Both the position numbers and the translations under genes were made by a program. Source: Allomyces macrogynus ATCC 38327 (taxonomy: Eukaryota > Blastocladiomycota > Blastocladiomycetes > Blastocladiales > Blastocladiaceae). Taken from it: a DNA stretch of 64,000 nucleotides. The stretch spans positions 336,574 to 400,573 of the forward strand of contig GG745367.1 of NCBI GenBank assembly GCA_000151295.1, written 5' to 3'. Each line of letters starts with the position of its first letter. The stretch's first letter is position 1. A model generated the notes under the pieces. That model ran no database searches and was not told where the DNA came from. It saw only the letters and a list, made by a program, of their open reading frames with translations. Below are positions 46,038 through 58,375 of the stretch, piece after piece.

Positions 46038-48271
46038 ATGGAGCACCTCAAGATTGCCAAGGTCGAGAATGTTCTGCTGATGAAGGGCCGGCGCGCCTTT
46101 CTCGGCACGCTGCACCTGACCGCGCACCAAATGATCTTCCGCTACGCCGAGTCGGACGACGAGGTCTGGGTCTTCTACTCGACCATTCACGACATTGTGC
46201 GCCACGCGCTCAACGCGCAGATGCAAGTCACGCTCGACTTCCGCTGCCGCAACTTCCTCTTCATCCGCCTGCTCATTCAGCACGAGGCGCACGCCAACGA
46301 CGTCTACGACTCGCTCACCAAGCTGATCCACTTGGGTACGGACCGACACGGATTCGTTGAGCCGGACCGAGTCCATTTCCGTGCGCTTCTTCCTGCTCAC
46401 TGTGTCCGCAATTAATGCCATCGCGCAGACTCGCCCGACCTCTTCTACGCGTTCCACTACCACCTCGCCGCCACCTTCCCCTCCAACGGATGGACCGTCT
46501 ATGACCCGCGCGCCGAGCTCGCGCGGCAGGGCGTGACTGCGTCGAACCCCGACTGGCGCCTGACCGACCTGAACCTCAACTACCAGCTGTGCGGCACCTA
46601 CCCGGCTGTCCTCTGCGTGCCCGCACGCATTTCCGACCTGGTCCTGCGGCACGCCGCCAAGCACCGCTCGAAAGCGCGCTTACCGGCGCTCACTTTCCGA
46701 TACCGCACGGGCGCGGCGATTACGCGGTGTTCGCAGCCGCTCGTCGGGCTCAAGCAGAACCGGTCGCTGCAGGACGAGAAACTGGTTGACACGATCTTTG
46801 CGACACCCGTCAACTTGCCCGAGGAGGCGAGGAGGAGCGATGGCCACTTGATTGTCGATGCGCGACCGTCGGCCAACGCCATGGCCAATACGGCGAAAGG
46901 CGCCGGCACCGAGATCATGGAGTATTACCGCAATTGTCGCAAGGAGTTTATGGGCATCGACAACATTCATGTGATGCGCGACAGTTTGTCGAAAATGGTC
47001 GAGGGTACGCTCGATCTCTTTGTTGAACGCTTGTTGTTTTGCTCGATCTGACTGGTCTTCCGTTCGATTCGATAGTGATCACGCAAGCCGAGATCGAGGC
47101 GATTCCCATCAACCCGGCGCTGCTCGAGCGGTCCGGGTGGCTGCGGCACATCAAGATGCTGCTCGACGGGACGCAAGTCGTCGTCGACACGATCACGTCG
47201 GGCCATCACGTGCTTGTGCACTGCAGCGACGGGTGGGACCGCACCGCGCAGCTGTGCGCTCTCGCGCAAGTCTGTCTCGACCCGTTCTATCGCACGATCC
47301 GCGGCTTCGAGGTCCTCATCGAAAAGGACTGGTGCGCGTTTGGCCACAAGTTTGCCGACCGGTCAGGCCACATGTCGACTGACTACACGGTGACGGCGTC
47401 GGGCGCGACGGGCGCGCTTTTGAAAATGCAAAACAAGATCTTGCAGACAGTCGAGCAGCGTGAAGTCTCGCCCGTCTTCCACCAGTTTCTTGACTGCGTC
47501 TACCAGCTGACGTGCGCGTACCCGACAATGTTCGAGTTCAACGAGGCGTTTTTGATCATGTTGCACTTCCACGTCTACTCGTGCCAGTACGGCACGTTCT
47601 TGTTCAATACCGAGCAGGACCGGATCGTGCACAAGGTCCCGGACCGCACGCACTCGTTGTGGTCGATGGTGAATTCGGCGCCCGACGAGACGTACCGGAA
47701 CCCGAATTACGTTGCGCCCGTTGCGCCCGAGTCGGTGGAACCGCTCTCGTGCAAGCTGCGCCGGCTGCGGTACTGGACGGGACTGCTGAACTGCCCGTCG
47801 GACCACCTCGTCGTCGACGCCGCGACCATGCAATTCGAAGTCGTCCCGCCCGACGCTGCCGAACCCTCTGCCGCCGCTACCGCCGCCGACTCTACCGCTA
47901 CCGCCCCCACCACCACCGCACCCGCACCACCGACCTCCACCACGTCCTCGTCGCGGCCGTCTTCGGCGCCCTCCCCCGCCGCGGGCGACGACCCGGCCAC
48001 CGCCCCAACGACCTCGTCGCGCGTCGTGACACCGACGGGTGACATGGTCATGTCAGTCATGGACCCGGTGCCGCCGTCATCCACTTTGTCGATGGCGTCG
48101 GGCGCGGTCGTGGAAAAAGTCAGTCAGCTGTGGAGCCGGTGGCGGCTGTCCGGTCCCGAAGACGAGTCTGCAGCGCCGCCGCCGCCCGTCGCCGACCCGC
48201 TCGGGCACCAGGAGCTGGCCTCGATCACGGTTGTACAGCCGACGCGCGGGTCCGTCGCGCGGTCGCGGTAA
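46038..48271 (+). CDS. Myotubularin-family phosphoinositide 3-phosphatase
   Basis: Removes the 3-phosphate from PI3P and PI(3,5)P2 on endosomal membranes. Three exons (46038-46335, 46429-47004, 47076-48271; introns 93 and 71 nt) join in frame to 689 residues. The N-terminus is a PH-GRAM domain (KVENVLLMKGRRAFLGTLHL ... HQMIFRY). The phosphatase domain has SPDLFYAFHYHLA, NPDWRLTDLN, PALTFRYRTGAAITRCSQPL, and the active site VHCSDGWDRTAQLCALAQ with nucleophile Cys about 341 and the CX5R loop complete. KDWCAFGHKFADRSGH and FEFNEAFL follow, as in active myotubularins. It is therefore an active member, closest in motif content to MTMR6/7/8 and fungal Ymr1. The last 130 residues are Thr/Ala/Pro-rich with no FYVE or coiled coil. 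Its stop is about 105 bp from the convergent H1 stop. Confidence 0.93.
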
Positions 48272-48375
48272 GGCGCGCAAGCGCGCGCAAAGGGGACGGG
48301 GAGGGAGTGGAATTGGGTTGATATCATCTATACGTTTTTGCTGTCTGTATTCATTCATTCTGGTGGCCGACAAGT

Positions 48376-50124
48376 TTACGAAAAACACAAAACGGGGGGT
48401 TTCGACCGACGACAGTGACGCGCCTGGTTCTTCACAAAAATGGAATCACACAACGGCCTACTTGCTCGGAATACTCGCCGTACGGACTGCCGCCACCGCC
48501 GCCGCCACCCTGGTACTGACCGCCCTGGTACTGCCCGCTTCTGGTACTGGCCCACCGTGGTACTAACCGCCATGCTGCTGAACGCACATAGGCGATGTCC
48601 CCCTTCCTGTGAGGCACTGGCGTGCGGCGTCCCCTGCCTCTGCGGCACTCCCTGTGTCCCCTGCGTCCCCTGCCCTTGCGGCATCGTATGCATCGGCCAA
48701 ATGTCCGACGCACCCTTATGGTACACGGGCGCGACGGGCTTCAGCGGCGGCGCGCTCCCCGCCGTGGGCCGCAGCGGTGCCGCCGACGGGACCAAGGGGG
48801 ACGTTGGGTTACTGTTGCCCCAGGGGTACGCCGTACGCGCACCGCTAGTTCCACCGGGCATGCCGTTCGAGCTGCCGGTCGACGACGGGAACGTGCGGGA
48901 ACCCGATGACGTGTTGGGTAGCGACCGGCTGATGCCGGCCGAGCCGGGACCGCTCGCGGAACGCAGTTTCGAGTCAGACGTGGTACCGGACGAGGAGCCG
49001 GTCCCAACGGACCGGTTGCGGTTGCGCACGATTTGCACGATCAGGTACCTGGAATCGCGCGGCGCGGACGGGGTCAGTCGGCGGTACTCTGCGAGCGGGT
49101 GGAGAATGGAGCGTACCAGATGACGAGCGCGAGGACCGAGTAAAACCGGCCATCAATGTTCATGATGACTTGCCCCCACGGGTTCTTCTCGATATTGTAG
49201 TAGATCAACGAGGTCGTCGCCGACATAGTGATCACACACACGAGAATCAAGACTTCGCGGATCTGGTGCCGCCGGTGCGCCGAGGCGTCGCGGCCCAGCC
49301 GTTTTTGGATCGAGTAGACCGCCAGGAAGGTGAGCAGGTTGATGGCGCCGTCCGAGAAAATGGCCTACCGTCGATCAGGATCAGGGAGCGGATCAGTCAA
49401 CAGGTGCGGGGAGGAGCACGCACGAGAAGCGCGACAATCGACGCACCCACGCGAGCACGGTCGTGACAATGGGCGCGCGCAAGGCCTCGACATCGACAGA
49501 GGTAGAGTCGGTGGAGAAGAGCCAGATCAAGATGCACAGCGCGCCGAGACAGAGCGCGTAGTTGAAGGCGAGCAGCGCGTTGCGCAGGCGCGTCGTATAC
49601 CACCGTGCAAACGTCGTCTTGCGGAACACGGCAAACCGGTAAATCGAAAGTCCTAGGCGCGTGTCAAAAAGGGTTATTTTTGTCCTTGAACGCCCTCTCA
49701 GACCCTTGATTCCGACCGAAAAGAAGCCCAACGTACCCGAAATGTGCGCGCCCGAAATCATCCCGAGCGCTGCGCGCACTTCCTCGAGCAAGTACGGCTC
49801 GAGGTTCCCCATGGCAAAAGTCGCGAAATAGTAGATATCGCTCGCCAGGAAGACGACAGCGAGCCCGAGCACGGCCAAGTAAAATGACGACCGGCGCTGC
49901 CAGTAGTGCCGCGCCGACATGCCAAACAGGAGCAGCGACAACGCCAGCGAAATGCCGTTGCCGGCGAGCATGCGCGGCGCCGTCACGTAGGCCACATCGT
50001 ATTGGTAGGCCTTGATGCGTTCGTCCTTGGCCGGCGAGCTGAAGAGACCGCGCGCTTTTACGGCGGACTCGGCGGCCGCGGCCAGATTGGCCGGTGTCGT
50101 TTGTGTGTGCGGGTACGGGGCCAT
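48376..50124 (-). CDS. Family H multi-pass membrane protein, copy 1
   Basis: Not a family I recognise. Four exons (49737-50124, 49447-49652, 49117-49364, 48376-49048; introns 84, 82 and 68 nt) join in frame to 504 residues. There are about seven hydrophobic segments in the first 290 residues, among them GISLALSLLLFGM, FYLAVLGLAVVFLAS, LLAFNYALCLGALCILIWLF, INLLTFLAVYSI, VLILVCVITMSATTSLIYY and FYSVLALVIWYLIVQIV. The rest is a Ser/Gly/Pro-rich tail, likely cytoplasmic. Seven passes with a long tail resemble a GPCR-like layout, but no GPCR motif is visible. The extreme C-terminus is uncertain: another frame (SPYGEYSEQVGRC, ending 48432) also looks coding, so a further small intron may exist. 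It is tandem and paralogous to 51804-53252, with the same intron positions. Confidence 0.72.
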
Positions 50125-51803
50125 GGTGCCCAAGCGGTGGCGCGGAGCAGGCAAACGAGGCCCTGGATTTACAGCTGCGGGCCGACAGCAGCGGCGGCGC
50201 GGCGGTGACACTGGAGTTTGGTACGACGTTGCGCGAGCACGTCAAGAGGCAAGCGAGACTTGGACAACGGGTCCCCAAGCAGTGAACGCTTGTCGCGCCA
50301 ATATCGCTGAACGATCAGGCTTCGAGTGGTGGCCCGTTCTCGGTGATACAAGTCGATGACTGGCTGGAACGAAGCGGAAGCGCGGTCGTTCACTTCAGTT
50401 CGTGGCCAAAGCGCGTCGGATCACGGCCAGCACGTCGCGCGTCGCGTCGCTGGCCAAGCTTGTCCAGAGGGGAGGCTCGACGAGGGGAGAGAAGGAGATC
50501 AAGTCCATGAAGGATGGGCACACGGACGGCGCGACGATGGCGCCTTGATGAGAGGGTCCGAGAGGACCCGACGGTTGGAGAGGGCGCTCCGCGTCGGACG
50601 CCGGTCCATGAAAAGGACGCCGCCGAGAGGACCCAGGCGCCGCCTATGTATCCGCGGCAGGAAGCGGCGTTGAAATGTCACCGCGCGCAAGCAGCGGCGT
50701 CCGGGACACGAAGGGGTTGTCGTCGCGTGCTTGCGCGGACGCGAAATGTGGAGGAGCACGACGACAGGAGGAGCGGAGGTGCACGGCATCTTGTGCGCCC
50801 CTTCTCTGTCCACTTTTCCCAGCGTCCAGCACTGTGCCGTGGCAGTCATGATCCAGGGGGCGTTTCTTTTCGTCCGATTTGCTGCCGAGGTTGTGCCTGC
50901 TGTGGCGAACCTGCATCCCAGCCACTGCACCGAAGCGGAGACCTTGATTGCGCGCGCGCAGCCCAATGATCGGTCATGATCTTCCTGCGTTGCAACGCTA
51001 TATCCTTCGTGCAAACATGCACGTTGCTGTCGACGATCCCGACGACTGGACAGAGGGGCCACCACAGGGTCGATTGGGTTATGCCTGACGAGATTGGAGT
51101 GTAAATGCGCGCCATCGCGACAAGTCGTGCTTTTCATGACCATATTGCAGTATTATCCATAACTCAACGGCCGGGTCGGCTGGATTGGGTTGCTCGCTGG
51201 GCATGAACTCAACAAAAAAACGTCTTTGGGGCATTGCTGGAGACGAGTCTGGTGGCGCATCACGAACGTTTGATCATTGGCTGCGGCCGACCCGCTCTCG
51301 AGGCGAGAGTACAGCTGCGAACTTGTTATGACACTTTTTGCGACAAGTTCTTCACGATCGTTTGCTTGCAGTCGTGCCTGGATCTGTTGCGGACGTGACT
51401 TGAGATTGCTTGTGACCCGCGGCGTATCCGCGCCGCTTTTTGCCGCGTCGTTGCCAGTGATGTGTGCGCGGTCAGGTGTGGATTGGGCGCAAGTGAACAC
51501 ACAAACAGCAAGAAAGAATGTGCAAATACATCCGAAAAAAATATAACTCGCACTGATGTGCTCTGATGCGGCGATGTGTTGCCTTCTCGAAGCGCGACCG
51601 GCAAAGAAGAGCGTACATAAGAAACTCCTCTTTCTCCATGACCCACCTTTTTACCCAGGTGATGGCCTTGGCATCGGTCCGCAAGAGACAACATGAAATG
51701 GGCATTGGAAATCCATCAAGCGATATTATCACAGAAGCACGGCGCAATGATGACGATCACGCGGTCGCACAGTCGTGCACCGCCCAAAAATATCAGCGCG
51801 CAC
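50125..51803. other. Intergenic region between family H copies
   Basis: 1.7 kb between the H1 start and the H2 stop. Short ORFs exist on both strands, but none has convincing composition or homology. No RNA gene, repeat or mobile-element motif seen. Confidence 0.4.
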
Positions 51804-53252
51804 TCATTGGCCTGCCGTGACGTGATGATGGTCGTGCGCCGGGACGCCACCACTGCGGCCGCCGGGAACGTGCGCGTCAAGGCTCGCCGTCGCCGTTCTT
51901 GGTGGCGGCCGTAACCCGGTGAGTGCAGATGCACCGCTCGTGTCGCTGCTGCTGCCGACCCAGCTCCAAACGCGCGAAGCGCAGGATGAGCTGCTCCCAC
52001 CCGAGCCCGAGCCCGCGCACAAGTGCGACAAGCCGTTGACGGCCGAGTACGTTGGCTTGGGCGGTACCGCCGCCGTCGCGATGAGCGCCCGGGGCGACAT
52101 AAGAATGCCGGGTGGCAAGGGACCCGGCAGTCCTGCGAGGGCCGACGGGCGATGGACGGCCGCGGCCAGAAACGACGGCAGTGCGCGGTTGCGGTGCTTG
52201 ACAATGTCGACGATCAGGTACCTTGAGGAGAAGACGAGTGAAGACGCGTAAAAATTTGGGAACGGCAGAGTGGATACATCAGAAAAGAGCATGCACTCTC
52301 GTACCAGACACCCATGGCCAACAGCGCATAAATCCGAGCTCCAATTCCCGTCATGCTTTGGCCCCACGTCGCGAAGTGCTCGTTGAACACGACCATGAAC
52401 ACAACCGACACGACCGCCAGGGCGACGAGAAGAAACAACACCAGGGACGACCGGATGCGGCACCCAGCCATGGACGCGTCGAGGTGACGATGAATGTGCA
52501 ACACGCAATAGAACGTGAACACGTTGAGAATCAAGTCGATCACGACGGCCTAGCAATGGGTACAGATCACAATCCATGTCAGAGAGGCTCAATTTTCGCG
52601 ATGACTTTCGGAGCAACGAGATGAGACGAACCCAGGTCATAAAAATGGAAAATAGCAGCGGGCGACGCGAGTCGCGGTGTGGACTGGGTGGATCCACAAT
52701 CGTCCACACAAGCAATCCACCAATCACGGCTTCGAGCAGATAGTTGATGATCAAGAGCATGTTTCGCACGCGGATCGAGTACCAACTCGCGAGCGGGGTC
52801 TTGGCAAAGACGGAAAAGCGCCAAATCGCCAGAGCTATTATGGGACCATCAGCGAAAACGAAGTGGTCAGAAGCCATTAAAAGACACTGATCGTGGCATG
52901 TGCGCGCACTCATTCATACCGGGAATGTGTGCCGCTGCGAAAAAACTGGTTACGCCGCGAACCAGCTCGACAAAATACGCGTGCACTCGCCCCGTCGCCA
53001 CGGCCACAAAGTAGTACACGTCGTAAAAAGGAACAAGAACGCGAGAATGATTACGGCCATATTGAACTTGGTTCGTCGGCGCGACCACTGGTAAGCCGAC
53101 CACACCAAGATTGCGACGGAGAGCAGCAGCGACACGACCATGAGGGCAATCATGTCGCTGCTCTTGAGGGTCGTGGGCGTGTCCGGGTACGGCGAGATGG
53201 TGCCCGTCCATGTCCGAAGCGACACGTGAACAGTGGGCGTTGTTGATATCAT
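51804..53252 (-). CDS. Family H multi-pass membrane protein, copy 2 (one frameshift)
   Basis: Tandem paralog of H1. Matching blocks in order: a hydrophobic first pair (IALMVVSLLLSVAILVW; FNMAVIILAFLF), DVYYFVAVATGRVHAYFVE against H1's DIYYFATFAMGNLEPYLLE, IWRFSVFAKTPLASWYSI against IYRFAVFRKTTFARWYTT, and LLIINYLLEAVIGGLLVW. After these come VIDLILNVFTFYCVLHI, a segment ending in RIYALLAMGVW, and RYLIVDIVKHRNR. Introns fall at the same places as in H1 (after AHIP, after MTW, within the W before YLIV). The frame is broken once by a one-base deficit in an A5 run (T5 on the coding strand) at 53025-53029; one extra base would restore alignment. This may be a sequencing error in a homopolymer. The start at 53252 is tentative. 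The tail is Ser/Pro-rich. Confidence 0.65.
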
Positions 53253-54455
53253 GGCAGATGGGGCAAAGCAGCAAATTTGACAGTCGGGTCGCGCAAAGAG
53301 GGTCGGGAACGCGTTGATTGGGGCCAAGTGCAGCGTGGACAGTGGTTCGCAGGGAAAGCAGATGCAAATGCTCAGAGCAATTGATCAGAACTTTTGTCGC
53401 GGTAAGCGAGGGTCGAACTCGTCGGCAGGTCAGTTGAATGGCCGTGTTCGCGAGCAATAGGGAAGCGGAGCCCGCGTTGATTCTTCATCCTGCTGGTCGA
53501 GAGACGAACTGGGCGGAAAGGTGCGCTCATGGTTGCCGTCCTGCTCGCCCAGTCGAGTCCGAGAGGGCCAGAGCCAAAACCGTGCTTGTTGGTCGTTCGC
53601 GCCATTGTTCGAGGACCCGCTCTCCTGGGCTGCAGCGTGCGTCGTGTTGGCGGTGGCGTCGGATCCAAGGCGAAACACGCCGCGCGCACACATCTCGGAT
53701 TTGGACCTGGATTGATGCAGTGCCTGCATCACATTTCAAACTCAAGAAGACCAACCAGCATCACCAGAACGGCAGTGAACCGGTGTTGCAGGAGATTGGC
53801 GACGATTGAAGCGGTAAGGCAAAAATCGAGGAAATACGAAGAAATTGAACCAGCTCTTCCTTGCGCCCTCAATCGTCTTTGGTCTGCAAGTGCCGATCAA
53901 ATGTTTTGTCACCAAAGAAGCATCGGCTAATCCGCCAGGCTTGCAACGGAGCAGCGATTTGCGGAATGGCATTTGGCACCTCAGCACGCTCTGATCAACA
54001 ATTTCTTCCCGGCCCGGCACTCGGCTGTGCAAGTCGTGGAGGACCGCGAAGGCCATGAACAATGCCAAGTCGAACGTCATGGTCGTGCTGAAATGCCTTG
54101 GAAAAATCTGCGATGTCAGTCATGAGAAGTCCAGGTGACTGGCGCGATCAGCTGGTAGGAACGTCTCTCTCTCACTCACACCCAAAACCGTTCAGGTTGG
54201 CAAGCCGGCTGTCGTCGCCGAGGTCGAGCTGTGCAAAATAAAGGAACCAGCTGAACGTGCTTTGATCCGGCTGCAAGTTTTCGCACACGCAACTAGACGA
54301 TGAATTCTCGCCAGTGCATCGACGATCAACAGCAGCGGAACTGATTGCTTTCTGGAAACGCGACCCGACGCCGGCCCGCTCGCTCAACCTCGACTCTCGA
54401 CCGCAACACACCAACATATTAACGAGTCGACGACCAGCCGCCCGCCTGCACAACC
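53253..54455. other. Divergent intergenic region, family H copy 2 / family G copy 2
   Basis: 1.2 kb. A minus-strand ORF starting at 54080 (MTFDLALFMAFAVLHDL...) begins with a signal-like hydrophobic stretch, but nothing downstream supports it. No other feature seen. Confidence 0.35.
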
Positions 54456-57397
54456 ATGACCACCATGATTTGGTGGTCCACGTTTGCCATCGTCTTGATA
54501 TGCCTCGTCCTGACTGTCGACCAAGTTCTGCCAGAATTTGGCTACGAGCGGCTCTTCCCAAGCGCGCAGTACTCGTCTGCCGGCATGTCATTGCTCGCGA
54601 CTGCAACCGGCGCCGTTTTGCGCGACCTGCACGCTCGCAACGCTCTCCGCATCGTGATTTCCGGCTGTCACGAAGATGGGCTGATTATGCAAATGGTATC
54701 TCACACCTGTACCGTTCCTTGCCGTTTGCTCTTCGAATCACGGCTGACGCGAGCCAGCGGTAGTCGTTTTCTGCTTGGGCCGACGGTGTTCTCGGCATCC
54801 TGCGCCGCATCGTGCGCGAGCTCGTGTCGCGCAACGGCGGGTGGCGACAAGTCGGCGCGACGCGGTTCATGTTGCTCGCGACGGCGCTGACGACCTGGGT
54901 CGCGATATTCCTCTGGCACTCGTTTTCGGCCTTGCTGGCCTGGGATGGGATCAAGGAAGTACGCACGTTGCGCACGGGCGTCATCCCCACCGTGAATTTC
55001 CGGAACCCGATTGGGTGGGACGCTTGCGTCGACGATTTGGCTGCGGGCAACGCTCAGTTCCAGGTACAACCGAGTTTGCGTTGATTGGTTTGGGAAACCG
55101 TTATTCACGGACTGACTAGCCTACCAACTGGCGACCAACAGTTTTCCTCGGGTACCGCAGAGGCTGCCGCGACGCTCCTCCGTGAAGTCTACGCGACGGG
55201 CATTCTCGACAGCGAGCAGGCCGTACGCAACGCGTCGTGGAAGTATGCCGACGACTTTGCCGACCTCGAACTTGACGGCCATCGCTACTTCTTCATTCTC
55301 CCGCACACGCCCGACAATTACTACGCCTACAACACCACGGTATTGGCCGTGAACGTGTCGTGCGGCATGGTCGTCGACCGCTACTCGCTCTACAACTGGA
55401 ACGAGAACATGACCTGGCCGCCGCCGAGCGCACCGCTGGGCCCACTGTCGCCGGGGTTCGTCACGATCATCGACGACGTCAACATTGTGCCGAGCGGCTT
55501 CTTTTTGCTCGGGTGGCCGTCACAAGACACGTTGGACTTGGTCAATACGCAGCCCGAGTACGTGTCGTCGCCCGGGTGCCGTCGCGGCCAGTGCCAGGCC
55601 ATTCAGAACGACACGATCGTCTCGCTCAAGTGTGTCATGTACGCTGGCCTGTTCGACGTGAGCGTGACCAAAGCCGTGCCGTCGGATGTGCTGCTCGACA
55701 TGGAGTATGACCCGCGCAAGTCGCTCGCCGACGTGGAGCGCGTGACCGTGACGCCGCTCCGCAATACCATTACGCCCGTGCCGATTGTCCCGCAGTTTGC
55801 CAAGAACTTGCTCACCGAGTGGACGACGGCCGTGCAGTGGTCGTGGACGACACGCGCGCTCGGCATTCTGTTTGACGCTGACCAGTACCTGCGCACGGCT
55901 ACGGTCGATTTTGCACGGCACGACATGGAACTGATGCTTGCGTACCTGGTTCTCGGTCTGATCCACCACCCGGCCAATTACACGATTCAGCTCACGGCAC
56001 CCAACTCGACCAGCCCACCTGCGTGTCTCTCTCGCTCGGCCACAGGCGTCCACGTCCGCACGCCCGTGTTCAACGACCGCGTCGGGCACGTGGTCGTGAA
56101 GCGGTACCTCGCGCAGACCAAGTACTCGTCGTTTGTCTCGCTATTTGCCTGCACGCTCGGCGCGCTCGTCGTGATCTTGACCGTGCCCGTGGCCAAGTGG
56201 GATTGTCTCGGCATTCGCGCCATGACGCGCTGGTGCCGACGGCGCCAGAAAGCTCAGCACGCAAACGACCACTCGGAAAGCGGCACGCCCGCCCACCGCG
56301 AGCGAAAAGTCCCGATCAAGCGCTCAAAGGTGGCCGCCGAGGACCCCTTCTTTGGCCTGCTTCGTTCCCAGAGTCGGCGACGAACGCAGCAACGCACCCC
56401 AACGGACCAAGACTCATCGCAGGCCGTGCTGCGCGCAATTGACGCGTCGGCCGTGTCGCCAACGCACTCGCTCGTCCCGCCACGAACCCCTTCGGACGGT
56501 GCCATGCGTCCTGAAAGCCCCTTCCGCACGTCGAGCCGACGCCCATCGCCAAGCCACGCCACAACAGCATCCGACGACGGGGCGCTCTCCACGGACCGGC
56601 CAAGCTCGCTGTCGTCGCTCCCCTCGGGTCCATCCACGGGACCGCGATGCCCGACCTCCGCCACACTCCATTCTCTCCCGGACCTGACGACGGGCACGCT
56701 CACGCACACTGGTATCGTGCCGACTCCACCGACCAATGTCGGTCGCGCCGTGCGTGCCGCCGCCGCCGCGCGCATGCACGAGTTTGAGCCGGCGCTGCGA
56801 CTACTATTGCATCTCGCCCACGACTCAGCGATGCGGCGGCGGCTGCGCAAGCTCGGGCACAGCGCTGGCATGTACGTGCAAATGCAGGCGCAGCCGCGCC
56901 ACGGCAAGGCCGCCGACACGACTTACCTGCTGGCCAAGTACTACCCCGACGCGACCAACTCCGAGCACAACATCCTGGCGCGGGCTGCGAGCACGTTGCC
57001 GAAATTGTCGTCGGCGTTGGTCTTGCCGAGCTTGCCGCCAGGGCACGGGCTTCCGCACGCGCCCCAGTCGCTGTCGTCGGTGGTCGGGCGCGGTGGCACG
57101 ACGAGTCCGCCTGAAACGGCATCGTCGCCGACACCACTCTCGTCGCCGGCACGGAGCCCGCGGCCCGGGAGCGCGTCCATGGATACGGTCGCGCTCATGT
57201 CGCGCGCGGTCAAGTCGGGCTTGCTCGCGCCGTCGCCGCCGGTCGCGTCGCGGTCGATGGTGCTCCTGGCGCGGTCGGCCAAGTCGAGCGAGTTCAGGGC
57301 AAGGACTGACGCGGTGGAGGAGCAGGAAGAGGGTGGGAAGAACGAGGATCCGGTGGAAAGGGGACCGCTGGGCAATGGGTTGGGACCAGGAGTATGA
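54456..57397 (+). CDS. Family G membrane protein, copy 2
   Basis: Not a recognised family. Three exons (54456-54695, 54764-55063, 55142-57397; introns 68 and 78 nt, all phase 0) give 931 residues. An N-terminal signal-anchor (IWWSTFAIVLICLVLTV) is followed by a second hydrophobic segment (FMLLATALTTWVAIFLW). A probably extracellular domain of about 300 residues comes next, with several N-x-S/T sites and paired Cys. It shares many blocks with the gene at 80-1462, such as EQAVRNAS, YAYNTT, VNVSC and LGLIHHPANY. After the shared LAQTKY motif comes a third transmembrane segment (FACTLGALVVILTVPVA). The cytoplasmic tail is long (about 390 residues), basic then Ser/Thr/Pro-rich, unlike the short tail of copy 1. 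Receptor-like topology is inference. The gene ends 38 bp from the stop of a convergent F-box-family fragment. Confidence 0.75.
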
Positions 57398-57434
57398 CTG
57401 GAGACTATTTCAGAACGGACAGAACACAAATTGC

Positions 57435-58375
57435 TCAAATTATCGCGTTGCACCTCCACCTCGCATCCTTGCCTTCCACGTGCGGCACTGTCACCGGCAA
57501 CCCGGGCCCCAGATTCCACACGTCGTGTGCGCACAGTTCCCCGACGGCCCCACGCGCCGGCCCCAGCGACCGCACGAGCATCACTCCGCGACTCGTCGCC
57601 TCCACCGCAATCGCGGTCCCGGGCGCGTGCACGACTCGGCGCATGTGCTCAAACTCGCGGAACTCGCGGTCCACCTGCCCAAGAATCGGTTCCACAACCC
57701 ATGGATCTGGTACGTCACCGCTTTCTGGCACGAACAGCGCGCGCCGCATCAAGTCACGCCTGGACCCAGACTCCGCGCGGCCCCACCACGCCGGGTTCGC
57801 CGTGAACGGATTGATGTGGTAGGCGGTCTTGGGCGGGAGCTTGGTCACGCACTGATCTCCATCGCCGCCACGTCGGGCACTTCAATCCGCGCGCCGTGCG
57901 TCGTAACGGCCTTCCCAAACGACCGCGAGACGCTGGCACGGTCCGAGTTGTAATCCGTATCGTGCGAGACCAAGACAAGTCGGTCGCGGCTCGCCCAGAG
58001 CTTAGACTGAAGTTCCACCGATAGTGGAGCATCGTCGAGGGGTGGGAGAGACGCGCGGATGGGCAAGGGCGCGGGCTGGATATGCTCCGACCAGGCCGCG
58101 ACGGTTGCGGCGGTGGTGACGGGCAGGCCCGTGGCACGAAACAGGTCCTGAATAAAAGTCACTTCCGAAGAAGACAAATCACTCGGATCGTTGTCACGCC
58201 AGAGCCCCGTCATGTTGCGAACGTAAAGCACCAGGGCGCGAAAAGCTTCCTCGTCCTTAACTACGTCGTCGTCGTCTTCATATTCCACATCATGTGGGAG
58301 CGGGTAGAGAAGCGGATCGAAGACGAGACGAGCGATAGCAAAATAAGCATGTCGTGCGACCAGCGTCAGGAGCAT
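57435..58375 (-). pseudogene. F-box family fragment (C-terminal part, frameshifted)
   Basis: Resembles only the second half of the family's exon 2: LKMLLTLVARHAYFAIARLV aligns with the block after ARDDSG, SSSEVTFIQDLF with [23 protein letters not shown] with [11 protein letters not shown], and VPDVAAMEI with VVDTAAMRI. After a frameshift at about 57845, LPPKTAYHINPFTANPAWWG, HAPGTAIAVEA and LVRSLGPARGAVGELC follow. It lacks the F-box, the HGPCC block and the basic/acidic tail. Upstream sequence to about 58750 contains protein-like stretches (FVRNQIREDPSIV, FDYTNLIRPRTSLFEA) that I cannot align with confidence. Most likely a decayed paralog. Confidence 0.7.

Noticed and set aside
50356..51143. 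ORFs on both strands in the gap between family H copies
   Set aside because: None has convincing composition, conserved motif or splice-compatible neighbour.
53742..54080. Minus-strand ORF with hydrophobic start, MTFDLALFMAFAVL
   Set aside because: Short, with no continuation, no plausible splice partner and no paralog in the window.
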